From positions 1 through 64,000 of the forward strand of contig JAJFLB010000045.1 in assembly GCA_021772915.1 (NCBI GenBank): a stretch of DNA of 64,000 bases. Reading direction: 5' to 3'. Of this stretch, positions 49,981-59,404 are shown one piece after another. The DNA is from Gammaproteobacteria bacterium. Lineage in GTDB: Bacteria; Pseudomonadota; Gammaproteobacteria; Xanthomonadales; SZUA-36. Below the pieces are notes generated by a model that saw only the letters and a program-made list of their open reading frames with translations, had not been told where the DNA came from and did not search any database. Made by a program: the position numbers and the translations under genes. Position 1 is the stretch's first letter. The number at the start of each line of letters is the position of its first letter.

Positions 49981-50178
49981 CTACTTTTGATCTTTTCCGT
50001 CGGACCCGGATTGTTTGTCGTCCACCTTTGATAAACGCCCCGCACCACGCAGGGCGTCTCGCAGCAGGAACTCAATCTGGGCGTTGACACTGCGCAACTC
50101 GTCGTCTGACCAACGTCTGACTGCTTGCCAGATCTCTTCATTGATTCTCAGTGGAAACGCTTTCTTCCTAGCCCGCAT
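49981..50178 (-). CDS. Small Arc-like ribbon-helix-helix protein
   Basis: The 65-residue protein contains KAFPLRINEEIWQAVRRWSDDELRSVNAQIEFLLRDALR (in two halves KAFPLRINEEIWQAV and RSVNAQIEFLLRDAL), the strand-helix-helix pattern of Arc/MetJ DNA-binding proteins. It follows the SPFH gene on the same strand after 124 bases, an association I recall from other genomes. It may repress that locus or act elsewhere; no toxin partner is seen. Confidence 0.72.
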   Translation of the reverse strand: MRARKKAFPLRINEEIWQAVRRWSDDELRSVNAQIEFLLRDALRGAGRLSKVDDKQSGSDGKDQK

Positions 50179-50302
50179 ATTGCACCAGAATTCCGGGGAA
50201 GGTGAGAGAGGAAACCGATCGAGAGGCTGGCCTGGGCCATGATGGCGCCGGACGATTGCAATTGAGCACTGGTCTGAACTTGCCGGACATCAATACCCGT
50301 CT

Positions 50303-51172
50303 TTAGCTGTACAAAGAGCCGGTATTCAATACCGGCCGTGCGTTTTCCTCGCCGCACAGGACAACCAGCAAATTACTGATCATGGCCGCCTTGCGTTCAT
50401 CATCAAGTTCAATCACATTCTGCTCTTTAAGTTCATCCAGAGCCAGTTTCACCATACCGACTGCACCGTCAACAATTTGCCTGCGTGCAGCAACGATGGC
50501 CTGGGCCTGTTGCCGTCTGAGCATGGCGCTGGCAATTTCCTGAGCGTAGGCCAGATGGCTGATACGGGCCTCGATAACTTCGACACCGGCCTTTTCAAGC
50601 CGGTTTTGTACTTCCATTTTGAGTTGCTCGGCAATTTGCTGTGGGTTACTTCGTAATGCGACCTCACCCTCACCGTGTGATTCATACGGATAACTGGTAG
50701 CCAGATTTCTCACCGCGGCTTCTGATTGAATTTCCACAAAACTGATGTAGTCGTCAACTTCAAATACGGCCTCGGCCGAATCCACGACTTTCCACACCAC
50801 CACCGCCGCGATTTCAATCGGATTGCCCGAGCTGTCATTAACCTTGAGCGTATCGCAGTCAAAATTCCGTACCCTGAGCGACACTGCCTTTTTGGCGTAA
50901 AACGGATTGGCCCAGCGTAGACCTGTTTCATGTGCAGTGCCGACATAACTTCCAAACAGGGTCAACACCCTGGACTGGTTGGGATGAACCATAAAAAATC
51001 CGCCCAGACACACAATGAGAATTATCCCCACAACCACTACAAAAATTGCCCACATGACGTTTTCTGCAACGATGGCCTGGAAAAGCAACCAGCCATCGAC
51101 CACTAACAAAACGGGCAGGATAACCAGTGCCAGATAACCCGAAACACATTTGCGCCTAATGTCCTTAATCAT
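50303..51172 (-). CDS. SPFH/Band 7 domain membrane protein
   Basis: The 289-residue protein has two N-terminal membrane helices (GYLALVILPVLLVVDGWLLF, MWAIFVVVVGIILIVCLGGFF) and a Band 7 domain (VHPNQSRVLTLFGSYVGT, AAVVVWKVVDSAEAVFEVDDY, GVEVIEARISHLAYAQEIASAML). SPFH proteins form large oligomeric cages in membrane microdomains and interact with proteases. The C terminus is helical. The Arc-like gene is downstream. Confidence 0.9.
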   Translation of the reverse strand: MIKDIRRKCVSGYLALVILPVLLVVDGWLLFQAIVAENVMWAIFVVVVGIILIVCLGGFFMVHPNQSRVLTLFGSYVGTAHETGLRWANPFYAKKAVSLRVRNFDCDTLKVNDSSGNPIEIAAVVVWKVVDSAEAVFEVDDYISFVEIQSEAAVRNLATSYPYESHGEGEVALRSNPQQIAEQLKMEVQNRLEKAGVEVIEARISHLAYAQEIASAMLRRQQAQAIVAARRQIVDGAVGMVKLALDELKEQNVIELDDERKAAMISNLLVVLCGEENARPVLNTGSLYS

Positions 51173-51274
51173 TTCCTTGCTCCGTTGATATCATTTATAT
51201 ATCATTTTAATATATTTCAACGAAAATGCAATATGTCCAAGGTCATGCTTGGGCAAGATTTTTCTGCTTTGGTC

Positions 51275-51826
51275 TTAATCTAAACTGCTGCGTTTCAAGC
51301 TGTAGCGAATCACGCCTGTTTCCGAGCCCGCCCCTGTCAACGTGAATCCATTTTTTTCAAGCACCCGAATGGACTTGTCAAGGTGTGGCAGGGTCTCTGC
51401 GCAGACTTCCTGGACGTTGTAATGCGAGAATGCCCAGGCAACGAGTCTGGCAACCGCTTCAGTGGCAAATCCCTGCTCCTGGTAACTGGTCAATATCGAG
51501 TAGCCGATCTCCACGGACCCCACTTCATCCGGCCGGCCTTTGAAACCGCAAATCCCGATCAGACCACAGGGCTCTTCCTCAGTGACCAGGTACCAGAAAG
51601 ACCAACCCTGCTCTGCGGGGTCACCCAATTGCTGCAAGGCATATTGCATGGCACGAGGCCCGTACAAATCCGGTGGCCACTCATCTGGAATGTGCACGGC
51701 TAATGCATCGGTCAGACGACCACCGCCTTTAACATCCCTGTTGATCAAGTCTACGGTACTGGCGATTAGTTTTAGACGTTTTGACCGAACCACGCTGAAA
51801 GAGAATTCACGTGGTGACTCAGCCAT
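51275..51826 (-). CDS. GNAT family N-acetyltransferase (RimJ/RimL-like)
   Basis: The 183-residue protein has the acetyl-CoA-binding region QEQGFATEAVARLVAWAF and the motif NGFTLTGAG near the C terminus, as in RimJ/RimL-type acetyltransferases. It overlaps the Kdo kinase gene by eight bases and so is likely co-expressed with it. The acceptor is unknown; an LPS or protein N-terminal amine is possible. Confidence 0.85.
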   Translation of the reverse strand: MAESPREFSFSVVRSKRLKLIASTVDLINRDVKGGGRLTDALAVHIPDEWPPDLYGPRAMQYALQQLGDPAEQGWSFWYLVTEEEPCGLIGICGFKGRPDEVGSVEIGYSILTSYQEQGFATEAVARLVAWAFSHYNVQEVCAETLPHLDKSIRVLEKNGFTLTGAGSETGVIRYSLKRSSLD

Positions 51827-52535
51827 GATACCCGTCCATCAGATTCATCCACGCGACCTGCATAGCCGGGATTTGGTCTGCCGGCCAGAGTTTCAGAAGT
51901 GACCTTTTCAAACGGGCCAGATTACTCTTGCCATTCACTTTTTGTCCGGGTTTGAAACGCGCACGGTCAAAATCCAGCATAAACACCTGCTGGGCTGGAT
52001 TGAGCAATATATTGCGTGCGTTCAGATCCGCATGCCAGACCCCGGCGTCGTGAAATCTTCGAATACTCTGACCAACCTTCGCCCAACACCGGTGGTAAGA
52101 ATCAAACTCCACAACCGCCACCCAGCTTGCAAGCGTTTCTGCCAGAGGGATACGTATCGTCATGATCGCACCAGATGAAAGCAGACCGTGATATTCACAC
52201 ATGGCAGCCACGGGTCGGGGCACCGGTAAACCCTGTTCATGGAGCGTGGCGAGGAGACGGAATTCACGAAATGGCCTGCTTCTTGAAACCCTTGAGAAGA
52301 AGTATTTGTTCCGGCTGAATTTGGCGGCCCATCCGCCCCGCAGGTACTGGCGAAGTACCCCTGCCCCAAATGGTGCATCGATAAACCATGCGCTACCACG
52401 GCCCGTCGCCTGCCCGTTGAGTGCATTTTCGGACTCCCAGTACCCGGGCCTGAAAAAATCCAAATCAGGCAAAGCCAACAGACTGTCATCGTAGACAATA
52501 GCCAGTGATCCATCTTTGTAGATTGTAAGACTCAT
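51819..52535 (-). CDS. kdkA: 3-deoxy-D-manno-octulosonic acid kinase
   Basis: The 238-residue kinase-fold protein shows the catalytic loop HADLNARNIL and the metal-binding DFDRAR, with GLPVPRPVAA upstream. KdkA phosphorylates the 4-OH of Kdo in the LPS core, adding negative charge at the inner core in organisms such as Haemophilus and Vibrio. It fits with the heptosyltransferase-like gene divergently placed 220 bases away. Confidence 0.88.
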   Translation of the reverse strand: MSLTIYKDGSLAIVYDDSLLALPDLDFFRPGYWESENALNGQATGRGSAWFIDAPFGAGVLRQYLRGGWAAKFSRNKYFFSRVSRSRPFREFRLLATLHEQGLPVPRPVAAMCEYHGLLSSGAIMTIRIPLAETLASWVAVVEFDSYHRCWAKVGQSIRRFHDAGVWHADLNARNILLNPAQQVFMLDFDRARFKPGQKVNGKSNLARLKRSLLKLWPADQIPAMQVAWMNLMDGYHG

Positions 52536-52758
52536 GCATGGCGTATTCTAAAGAACACTACGCAGCTATCAACCCCAGCACTTGTATTGAGGGTTATTCC
52601 TGCCGTGTTGCGACTGTCTTTTTCCTTGCCCGAATCAACTTTTAGCGAGAAATCGATAGCAAAGAAGAGGTATTTTTCATACGCTGTCTACCAGTCCACA
52701 TATTTTCTGCATCGGCGTGGACGTTCGTTGAGTCATCTCCATGGTCAATTTTGGGGGA

Positions 52759-53811
52759 ATGTGGGTGTCAGGGCTTTCAATATGCATTTTGCGGCTATCA
52801 TCCCTCGGGGATGTGACCCACGTTTTACCGCTGATCAATGCCATCAAGAATGACAAGCCTCAAGCGAAAATTACCTGGATAATCGGGAAAACCGAGGCCG
52901 AATTGCTAAAGGACCTTCCCGGGCTTGAGTTTGTCATGTTTGACAAGCAAGGCGGCGTCCGGGCAATTCGTCAACTCAGGCAGACACTGAAAGGACGTCG
53001 TTTCGACACCTTGCTTCACCTGCAAGCGACTACACGGGCCAATTTACTCAGCACGCTTATCAAAGCACCTGCGCGTGTCGGTTGGGACAAACCGCGCCAG
53101 CGTGAAGGGCATCAGTGGTTCATCAATCGCTCCATTCGTAGTGTTCCGGAACAACACCAGGTGGACGCCTTTCTTGAGTTTGCACCTGCGCTTGATGTGC
53201 CCACCGGGTCACCAGAGTGGAATCTGCCGGTTTCGGCGGCGGATATGGCCTGGGCGAATCAGATTCTGGGTGACGGCCCACCCATTCTGATGATAAACCC
53301 CTGCTCCCGGAGGCCTTTACGGAATTGGCATCCATCGCGCTATGCGGAGTTAGCCGATTACGCGATCTCAAAGCTCAAATTACGGGTTGTACTGACGGGC
53401 GGAATATCCGATCTGGAGTCCAGAACGGGCTATGAAATTGAATCCGCCATGCAAAACAAGGCACAAAACCTCATTGGAAAGGACACAATCGGTCAATCTG
53501 TTGCACTCATGAAGCACGCGTCGATTGTGCTTTCACCGGATTCCGCTCCTGTACACCTGGCCTCGGCTATCGGCACCCCGGTCATTGGACTTTACGCCGC
53601 AACACCAAGCCAGCGATCCGGGCCTTATTCAAGTCTCGACTATTGTGTCGATAAATATGCCGAAGCAGCACGCAAATTCAAGAATAAAGAGCCACAGGAC
53701 TTACGCTGGGGTCAGCGCATTGAGTATCCTGGCGTGATGAATCTGATCGAAACCAGGGACGTTGTAGAAAAACTGGAGGCGTTAGCCCGCAAATTGAACC
53801 TTCACTGGTAA
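52759..53811 (+). CDS. Glycosyltransferase family 9 (LPS heptosyltransferase-like)
   Basis: This roughly 350-residue GT-B protein has an N-terminal ILRLSSLGDVTHVLPLI motif and a C-terminal LSPDSAPVHLASAIGTPVIGLYA motif, both typical of WaaC/WaaF heptosyltransferases. It adds heptose or a related sugar to the LPS inner core on the cytoplasmic side. The start is uncertain: ATG at 52741, ATG at 52759, or a GTG at 52765 that has the best-spaced GGGGGA. The 3-prime end overlaps the convergent DUF6165 gene by 10 bases. Confidence 0.85.
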   Translation: MWVSGLSICILRLSSLGDVTHVLPLINAIKNDKPQAKITWIIGKTEAELLKDLPGLEFVMFDKQGGVRAIRQLRQTLKGRRFDTLLHLQATTRANLLSTLIKAPARVGWDKPRQREGHQWFINRSIRSVPEQHQVDAFLEFAPALDVPTGSPEWNLPVSAADMAWANQILGDGPPILMINPCSRRPLRNWHPSRYAELADYAISKLKLRVVLTGGISDLESRTGYEIESAMQNKAQNLIGKDTIGQSVALMKHASIVLSPDSAPVHLASAIGTPVIGLYAATPSQRSGPYSSLDYCVDKYAEAARKFKNKEPQDLRWGQRIEYPGVMNLIETRDVVEKLEALARKLNLHW

Positions 53812-54200
53812 CTCCGGTAAGACTTCTCCTCAACCAACTGTGCACCGAGATAAATATTCAGCTTTCGCTTGACACCCGCGCGTTGGTCATTGGTCCTGTA
53901 GACACTCCTGGCAAGCTCAACGAAACGCTGGTCAAACTCCTGAGCTCGCTCCTTGTCACGGATATCATTTTCAATTTGCCACAAGACCTCGTTGATGCCT
54001 TTCAGCTCCACGTGAATGCCTCGAACGGTTTCGTCATCTGTCACTATTTGTCCCCAGACCGCCTGGAGCAACCCCAACTCCTGTTCAACATTGGCGAGTT
54101 TGTCTGGATCAGTGATCCGCTCGGACTTTATTTCCAGAATGGTGATCTTATCCAGCACTTCGCCCGGAGACACTGGCACCTGAATATTATCCATGGTCAT
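53802..54200 (-). CDS. DUF6165 family protein
   Basis: This is a 132-residue, mostly helical and charged protein (VSPGEVLDKITILEIKSERI, IENDIRDKERAQEFDQRFVE, NIYLGAQLVEEKSY). I recognise it as DUF6165, found in glycan and LPS clusters with unknown function. It is the last gene of the phosphonate-glycan operon, with its ATG overlapping the dioxygenase stop. Confidence 0.8.
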   Translation of the reverse strand: MTMDNIQVPVSPGEVLDKITILEIKSERITDPDKLANVEQELGLLQAVWGQIVTDDETVRGIHVELKGINEVLWQIENDIRDKERAQEFDQRFVELARSVYRTNDQRAGVKRKLNIYLGAQLVEEKSYRSYQ

Positions 54201-54946
54201 ACCTTGAATGCGTATTGCCCGCGCGGATCCCTGTCGATATCCGGTGGGTAGTTTTCCCGTTTCTCTGCATAGTACCGTTCTCTGTGATCACCCTCAGACA
54301 ACTTGTTAAACGTGATGTATAACACCCGGCGGGCCTGATTGGTATGGTTTGGCATGGAGCGGTGTGGCGTATAAGAATCAAAAAACACCGCATCACCAGG
54401 CTGGCAGTGAACCGCTTGGTAGGGTGCGCCGGCTGTATCGGCATCTGTCAGCGGCGCCCACATTTCCCCCAACACTCCCCGTTTGTGCATACCCGCAATC
54501 ATTTCCAGGCTGCCGTTGGCCTCGTTGCTTTCATCAATCGAAATCATCGCCGTGATATGCAAACTGGCATACTTATCCCAACCAGCCTGCACGTCCTGAT
54601 GTTCTTTAAAACCATCCGCACCAGGTAGTTTGAAATTGATTTTATCCTTGAATAACACCGACGCCTCACCAAATAGAGCATTGACCGCCTGTTGCATCCT
54701 TAGGCGACTGATTAGTTCAGCAAACCGCGCATGAAAGGGGGCAAAATTCTCAACTCTTGAAAGTATACGTGAGTCATCGTGGCGGGAAGCTTCGAAATAC
54801 ATCATGTAGTGACCGGATATCTCCGGTGACGCGGCAATCTCATCTGTCCACCGACTGATGTCGTCCACCTCATCAACTGTGTACATGGCCCTGACCACGA
54901 GGTACCCATCCTGACGAAATTGTTCGACTTGTCCGTTGCTTAACAC
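54197..54946 (-). CDS. Phytanoyl-CoA dioxygenase (PhyH) family 2-oxoglutarate/Fe(II) oxygenase
   Basis: The 249-residue protein has the iron-binding HxD in FKEHQDVQAGWDKY, the distal His in TPHRSMPNHTNQARR, and an Arg for 2-oxoglutarate. PhyH-family enzymes hydroxylate small molecules; one known member type (PhnY) hydroxylates 2-aminoethylphosphonate at C1. In this phosphonate operon the same or a related tailoring step is attractive, but it could act on a lipid or sugar. It starts at a GTG directly after the YidC-like stop. Confidence 0.82.
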   Translation of the reverse strand: MLSNGQVEQFRQDGYLVVRAMYTVDEVDDISRWTDEIAASPEISGHYMMYFEASRHDDSRILSRVENFAPFHARFAELISRLRMQQAVNALFGEASVLFKDKINFKLPGADGFKEHQDVQAGWDKYASLHITAMISIDESNEANGSLEMIAGMHKRGVLGEMWAPLTDADTAGAPYQAVHCQPGDAVFFDSYTPHRSMPNHTNQARRVLYITFNKLSEGDHRERYYAEKRENYPPDIDRDPRGQYAFKV

Positions 54947-56413
54947 TCAGGAAGTCCCTGGAATTTTGCGTTGTTTCCACCACGTCCTGAAAATCGAAAT
55001 CAGGTTGTTGGTGGCCCAATACAATACCATTCCGGCCGGGAAGGTATAGAACAAAATCAGGAACCCAATTGACATAAAAACAAGATTTCGCGCCTGTTTA
55101 CGCTGCAGGGCCTCGTCCATGGATGGATGCCGATGGAGTTTTGAGGCCACAAATGAAAACCCGGTCATGATAAACGGCAGCAAGTTCATGTAGGCGCCAA
55201 AAAACGGCAGGTCAAATGGTAACCGCAAAAATTGATCCGGGCTGGACAAGTCCGTGATCCAGAGAAACGACTCACCAACCAGATGAATATTTTCTGCCAA
55301 CATGTCAAACGCGCCAATGAATATCGGTATAACCACCATCACGCCCGCCAGACTTTTCAGACTGTAAAGGGGATGCACACCTTCTTCTTTATACATCGTG
55401 AGAATCTTTTCCGACTGCTCCGCACCTTTGTAGTCTTTCTTGATTTCCGCCAACAATGGTGCCAGTCTTGTATCGACCTGTTGGACCTGGGCCTGTAGTC
55501 GATCAGCAATATTACTCAGGGGTCGCATCAGCAAACCAACCAATACCGATAACACCATCACGGCCAGTCCCCATTGCGGCAAGTACATGGCAATACCATT
55601 GAGCATGAAATAGAGTGCCTGGCAAATCCAACGCAACCAAAACCACAAGCCGGAGTACATCAATTTTTCGAGCTCTGGTGCAGCCTGTGAGAGCGCACCC
55701 GGCTCGACCGGCCCAAGATATAGTTTCAAGTGATGCTCGACCAATGGGTCCAATTGCATCTCGATACGGGCGTCTTGTACCTTTTCGCCAACAACAAGCT
55801 GCAGATCTAATTGTGCATCGGGCAACAACATGGCCGTCCAGAACCGGCTACGGAATCCAAACCAACCGGTACTGGGACGGGTCGTTTGCTCCGTATCGTC
55901 GAACCCAATATTTTCAACACTGGAGCCGTCGAATATCAGATAACGCGATTGCTCTAAGAGGTAACCGAAACCACTGGCTGGTGGTGGCCTGAAGTCTTCG
56001 CCACTTTGCATGACCGCCGAGTCGGCACCGAGACTGTCCACTTCAATCACCCAGCCCTTGTCCGGGATCCGCCAACGGTGCTGAATCCGGTTTTCATTAT
56101 CCAGAAAAGTGAGTACGGTACCGGATTCATCGTCCCGACGTGTGGCCGCAATCTGTGCCGACCCACCCCGCTCGAAGGCCAACATTCCCTGTTCAGATGA
56201 CAACCGGCGAATTTTTACATTCGTCGCATCACACAACGGGAAACAGACATGTGCGTGCAACAAATCACCCTGTGCACTAAATTGCAGCCGCAACGATTGC
56301 GTGTCGACAGAAATGTCAGCCAGGCAAGAAAAGGACAGCAACAATCCAAAAAATACCCGTAGGACCGACGAGCCAACTCGTCGGGAACCCGCCAAACCCT
56401 CAGCAGCAATCAT
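54947..56413 (-). CDS. YidC/Oxa1-type membrane insertase paralogue
   Basis: The 488-residue protein has a signal-like N terminus (VFFGLLLSFSCLA), a periplasmic beta domain (about residues 35-230) and the Oxa1 core from about 265. The core has MRPLSNIADRLQ with the groove Arg, KDYKGAEQSEKILTMYKEEGVHPLYSLK, and closing helices GFLILFYTFPAGMVLYWATNNLIS. It is shorter than housekeeping YidC (about 540-560) and sits in a surface-glycan operon away from rpmH/rnpA. It is likely an extra copy dedicated to a membrane protein of this system. A REP-like palindrome lies in its N-terminal codons. The start overlaps the sulfatase stop (ATGA). Confidence 0.82.
   Translation of the reverse strand: MIAAEGLAGSRRVGSSVLRVFFGLLLSFSCLADISVDTQSLRLQFSAQGDLLHAHVCFPLCDATNVKIRRLSSEQGMLAFERGGSAQIAATRRDDESGTVLTFLDNENRIQHRWRIPDKGWVIEVDSLGADSAVMQSGEDFRPPPASGFGYLLEQSRYLIFDGSSVENIGFDDTEQTTRPSTGWFGFRSRFWTAMLLPDAQLDLQLVVGEKVQDARIEMQLDPLVEHHLKLYLGPVEPGALSQAAPELEKLMYSGLWFWLRWICQALYFMLNGIAMYLPQWGLAVMVLSVLVGLLMRPLSNIADRLQAQVQQVDTRLAPLLAEIKKDYKGAEQSEKILTMYKEEGVHPLYSLKSLAGVMVVIPIFIGAFDMLAENIHLVGESFLWITDLSSPDQFLRLPFDLPFFGAYMNLLPFIMTGFSFVASKLHRHPSMDEALQRKQARNLVFMSIGFLILFYTFPAGMVLYWATNNLISIFRTWWKQRKIPGTS
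56356..56390. repeat. REP-like palindrome inside YidC-like gene
   Basis: CCCGTAGGACCGACGAG pairs with CTCGTCGGGAACCC around a short centre. It shares its head GTAGGACCGACGA with the units at 25702 and 25742. Here it is translated, adding about 12 residues (around SRRVGSSVL) between the start codon and the hydrophobic signal segment. Confidence 0.8.
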
Positions 56414-58239
56414 TGCTTATGAAACCGGACGTTTTCGCGCATTGCTGCCTCCAGTACGTCGCCGTTAAACCGGGGATGCGCCAGCAACCGGTACTCATTA
56501 TCCCGCACCTCATATTGTCCACTTGGAAATGTCACCGTAGTTTGCCCGGGTTCCAGCAAGGCGTAATTGTAGTAACTACCGGCCACCAGCCACTCCCATT
56601 GTGGTCCTTCATACAAATCATGACCACTTGCGTAATCAGCGAACGGGTTAGTGCAACCAAACATTCGTCCTAACAAAGTTGGTACAACGTCGTAATGCGA
56701 GGTTCGGTGCGTGTAGCGCTGTGCCTCAATACCTGGCCAGGCCAGCAACAACGGTACCTTAAGTTGGTAGCGACTGTAACCGGACCCATGCCCCTTGACG
56801 CCATCACTGTTTTCATTGAATTCTTCACCATGATCAGCTGAAATCAGCACGACGGTATTATCCATCAATCCACGCTGGCCCAGATCTGCGAGAACTTGTC
56901 CGATCAACTCATCATCAAACTTCACTGCAGTCTTGTAATCCGCAAGTTTAGCCGACATTGAGTCAGACGGCGTGGCCAGCGAGCCATCATCATATTCAGG
57001 TGGATATGACTTGTCATTCACCGCGTCATAAAACAGGAAGCCAAAGAACGGCTTTGCCGAATCCCGATGATCCAGCCACTGTATCCACTGTTTGGTAATT
57101 GTCCGGTCACGTTCCCAGGCCGGTGCAGTCACCGGTGTGGTTTCAATCCGGAGGTTTGATACACGCGAGAATGCAGTACGGTCCAGTGCCACCGGCCGAT
57201 ACATGTTAGAGCTACTGAATAAGCCGAGCTGATAGCTTCCCAGCATCAGATGATCCATCAGAACCGGTGGTTTCTGCAGCGCCTCAAAACTCCCAAAATA
57301 GCCGGGCGGCAAACCGTAAAACAAGCTGAACACACCCATGCGCGAGGAGTTCCCACCACTGAAATGCTGGGCGAATTGTGAAGCACGTCCCTGGCTGAAT
57401 TCATCCATAGCCGGTGTCAGGCCTTGTCCCAGCATATCGCTGCGGAGGGCATCCACGAGAATGATGAGCAGGTTTGGAGGGCCGGAGCCCCCAAGATCTT
57501 GAGTTGTACACTCCAATGGCGCCAAGGGATAGTTAAGACTGACACCCCCCGGCCGGTCCAGCTCTCCCGACATACGCCTGGCAAGCTGCCGTTCCCTGCT
57601 TTGGCTGATATCCACCAATCCGTATCGCACCAACAACTTCTTGGCCGTAAATCCCCGCTGTACGGGAAGTTGCTGGGCAATGGATGTGACCGGCACATAA
57701 TAATGCGCATCTGCCCAGACATAGATTCCTTGCGCGATAACAAAAAAAACCGACAACAGGACTGCCAGCGGTCTGCCCCGGCGGGTGGCTGCGGCGTTCA
57801 CCCAGGACCAAACCCTGTCCGCCAGCATGGATTCAAACCACAAAGCGATAAAGAACATGATTGCCGTGAAAATCCAGCTTTGCATTCCGAGAATTCTGAG
57901 GGTGAGAAAATTGATATGAAATCGGCTCTGCGACCACAGCAGACTGTCGAGCAAGATGATGGCAATCATCATCGCCATCAGTAACACGGCCACTATTTTC
58001 ACCACCCGGTGAACGGGGTTAATCAGGATGAGGGGTGCAAGCACTATCACCAGCGGTAACAAAGCCAGCCAGACGTGGTGACTAACATAGATGGTTATCA
58101 GGTAGAGCCACGCCAGAACGGTCTGCCCGCCAGGATCACTGCCAAGGTAACGCAAGCCAATCAGCCCCAGCACAACGGCATTTGCCATTGCAAACCACCC
58201 AAGCCAACGAAACAACTGATTGCGTGATTGCACTTCCAT
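56410..58239 (-). CDS. Sulfatase-fold membrane protein (YejM/PbgA-like)
   Basis: The 609-residue protein has five N-terminal membrane helices (residues about 10-175), a linker, and a periplasmic alkaline-phosphatase/sulfatase domain. Motifs seen are LLIILVDALRSDML, SGGNSSRMGVFSLFYGL, SADHGEEF and HGSGYSRYQLKVPLLL. This resembles YejM/PbgA, which controls LPS levels, and relatives that transfer phosphoethanolamine groups. Metal-binding DALRSD and ADHGEE are intact, so transferase or hydrolase activity is possible. In this operon a phosphonoethanolamine transfer role deserves thought. The ATG at 58239 follows the previous stop by one base. Confidence 0.82.
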   Translation of the reverse strand: MEVQSRNQLFRWLGWFAMANAVVLGLIGLRYLGSDPGGQTVLAWLYLITIYVSHHVWLALLPLVIVLAPLILINPVHRVVKIVAVLLMAMMIAIILLDSLLWSQSRFHINFLTLRILGMQSWIFTAIMFFIALWFESMLADRVWSWVNAAATRRGRPLAVLLSVFFVIAQGIYVWADAHYYVPVTSIAQQLPVQRGFTAKKLLVRYGLVDISQSRERQLARRMSGELDRPGGVSLNYPLAPLECTTQDLGGSGPPNLLIILVDALRSDMLGQGLTPAMDEFSQGRASQFAQHFSGGNSSRMGVFSLFYGLPPGYFGSFEALQKPPVLMDHLMLGSYQLGLFSSSNMYRPVALDRTAFSRVSNLRIETTPVTAPAWERDRTITKQWIQWLDHRDSAKPFFGFLFYDAVNDKSYPPEYDDGSLATPSDSMSAKLADYKTAVKFDDELIGQVLADLGQRGLMDNTVVLISADHGEEFNENSDGVKGHGSGYSRYQLKVPLLLAWPGIEAQRYTHRTSHYDVVPTLLGRMFGCTNPFADYASGHDLYEGPQWEWLVAGSYYNYALLEPGQTTVTFPSGQYEVRDNEYRLLAHPRFNGDVLEAAMRENVRFHKQ

Positions 58240-58240
58240 G

Positions 58241-59404
58241 CTAGTGTACTGCCTGTTGGTCCGCCAGCCGTGCAATTTCTCGTGCACCTAACTCAACGCT
58301 GCACCCTATGTTGAATACCATTTGTACACGCAGTTCCTGAATTTTTTTCCGGTAACCATGTTTGGCTTCCAACAAGTTGGTAATTTCTTGCGGGATATCC
58401 TGCAGATTCTGGAGTGGGACCACACATCCCGCCCATTCGCGAAAGGACACTTCCAGCGGTTCAATCTCAAGGTCTTGCCAGTCAGGGTTGCGCACCCGTC
58501 GAGGTAAATCAATAAACAACACGGGCTTTTCCAGGCCAAGTGCATATTCTATGGCCATCGCCGACCAGTCACAGATCAGGACATCGGAGCGTAACAGTGT
58601 CCTACTCTCACCCATATGCCCCTCGTATTCAAAACCGGCATGACTCGCAAATTTCACCTGTGACCTGTTTATCACCTCAGGCACCAAAAGCAACGTGTGG
58701 TAATGCGGCCTGACAATTACGCGAAAACCCGCGTCGAGCAACAATTCGGTTAACTCCTCACCGCAGGTATTGAATATCGAATCCTCACCCCAGGTTGGAG
58801 CAATCAATACCGTGGGCAGCGTGGCGGATGAATGCTCCTCTCCATCTGCCTGATCACGATACGACGCCGATTTTTCCAATAGCTGCTCAAGCCGTGGGTG
58901 GCCATATTCAAACAGATTACGACCCGGCAGATCTGCAATCAATTCCCTTTTGCGCAGCTCCGCGACATGGTGGGGGCCCGCACAAAACAGGCTGTCGTAG
59001 GCATCATAGGAGTTTGCATGGTCCACCATGTGCGTACTGCCAAGTGAGTGAAACAGGTAAACGTAGTGCACTGAATTTATAGATTTTTTCAACTGCAGAT
59101 TACCCAGATCCATCATGGTCAGTACGACCACATCTGCTTTTTGCATATTGAAATGCAGCGTCAGGAAGAAACCCTCCGGTATGTAGATTGCCTTGAAAAG
59201 AGGATGCTCACGACGCAAACCGGGATCTGCATCATCGGACGTGACATAGGTGGTTTTCTTTTTCAAATCATCATTGAGTGCTTCTATCAGGGGCTCGAAG
59301 TGGTGCCAGTCCTGACCGCTCTCCGAGTACATGACGATATTGCGCCAATCCGGGGACAATTTGCGGTACCTGCGCCATCCTGACCAGGCCTGAAACATAC
59401 CCAT
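58241..59404 (-). CDS. CDP-glycerol glycerophosphotransferase family protein
   Basis: The 387-residue GT-B-like protein has VYLFHSLGSTHM in the N-terminal half. The C-terminal APTWGED, RPHYHTLL and DWSAMAIEYALGLEKPVLFID are the TagB/TagF signatures. Teichoic acid enzymes of this family transfer glycerol- or ribitol-phosphate from CDP donors. Next to phosphonate genes the donor may be CDP-2-aminoethylphosphonate. It overlaps the small YLDPSTGS gene by four bases. The acceptor is unknown. Confidence 0.85.
   Translation of the reverse strand: MGMFQAWSGWRRYRKLSPDWRNIVMYSESGQDWHHFEPLIEALNDDLKKKTTYVTSDDADPGLRREHPLFKAIYIPEGFFLTLHFNMQKADVVVLTMMDLGNLQLKKSINSVHYVYLFHSLGSTHMVDHANSYDAYDSLFCAGPHHVAELRKRELIADLPGRNLFEYGHPRLEQLLEKSASYRDQADGEEHSSATLPTVLIAPTWGEDSIFNTCGEELTELLLDAGFRVIVRPHYHTLLLVPEVINRSQVKFASHAGFEYEGHMGESRTLLRSDVLICDWSAMAIEYALGLEKPVLFIDLPRRVRNPDWQDLEIEPLEVSFREWAGCVVPLQNLQDIPQEITNLLEAKHGYRKKIQELRVQMVFNIGCSVELGAREIARLADQQAVH

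Noticed and set aside
49981-50178. Toxin-antitoxin pair at the Arc-like gene
   Set aside because: No toxin-like gene adjoins it; the neighbour is an SPFH membrane protein.
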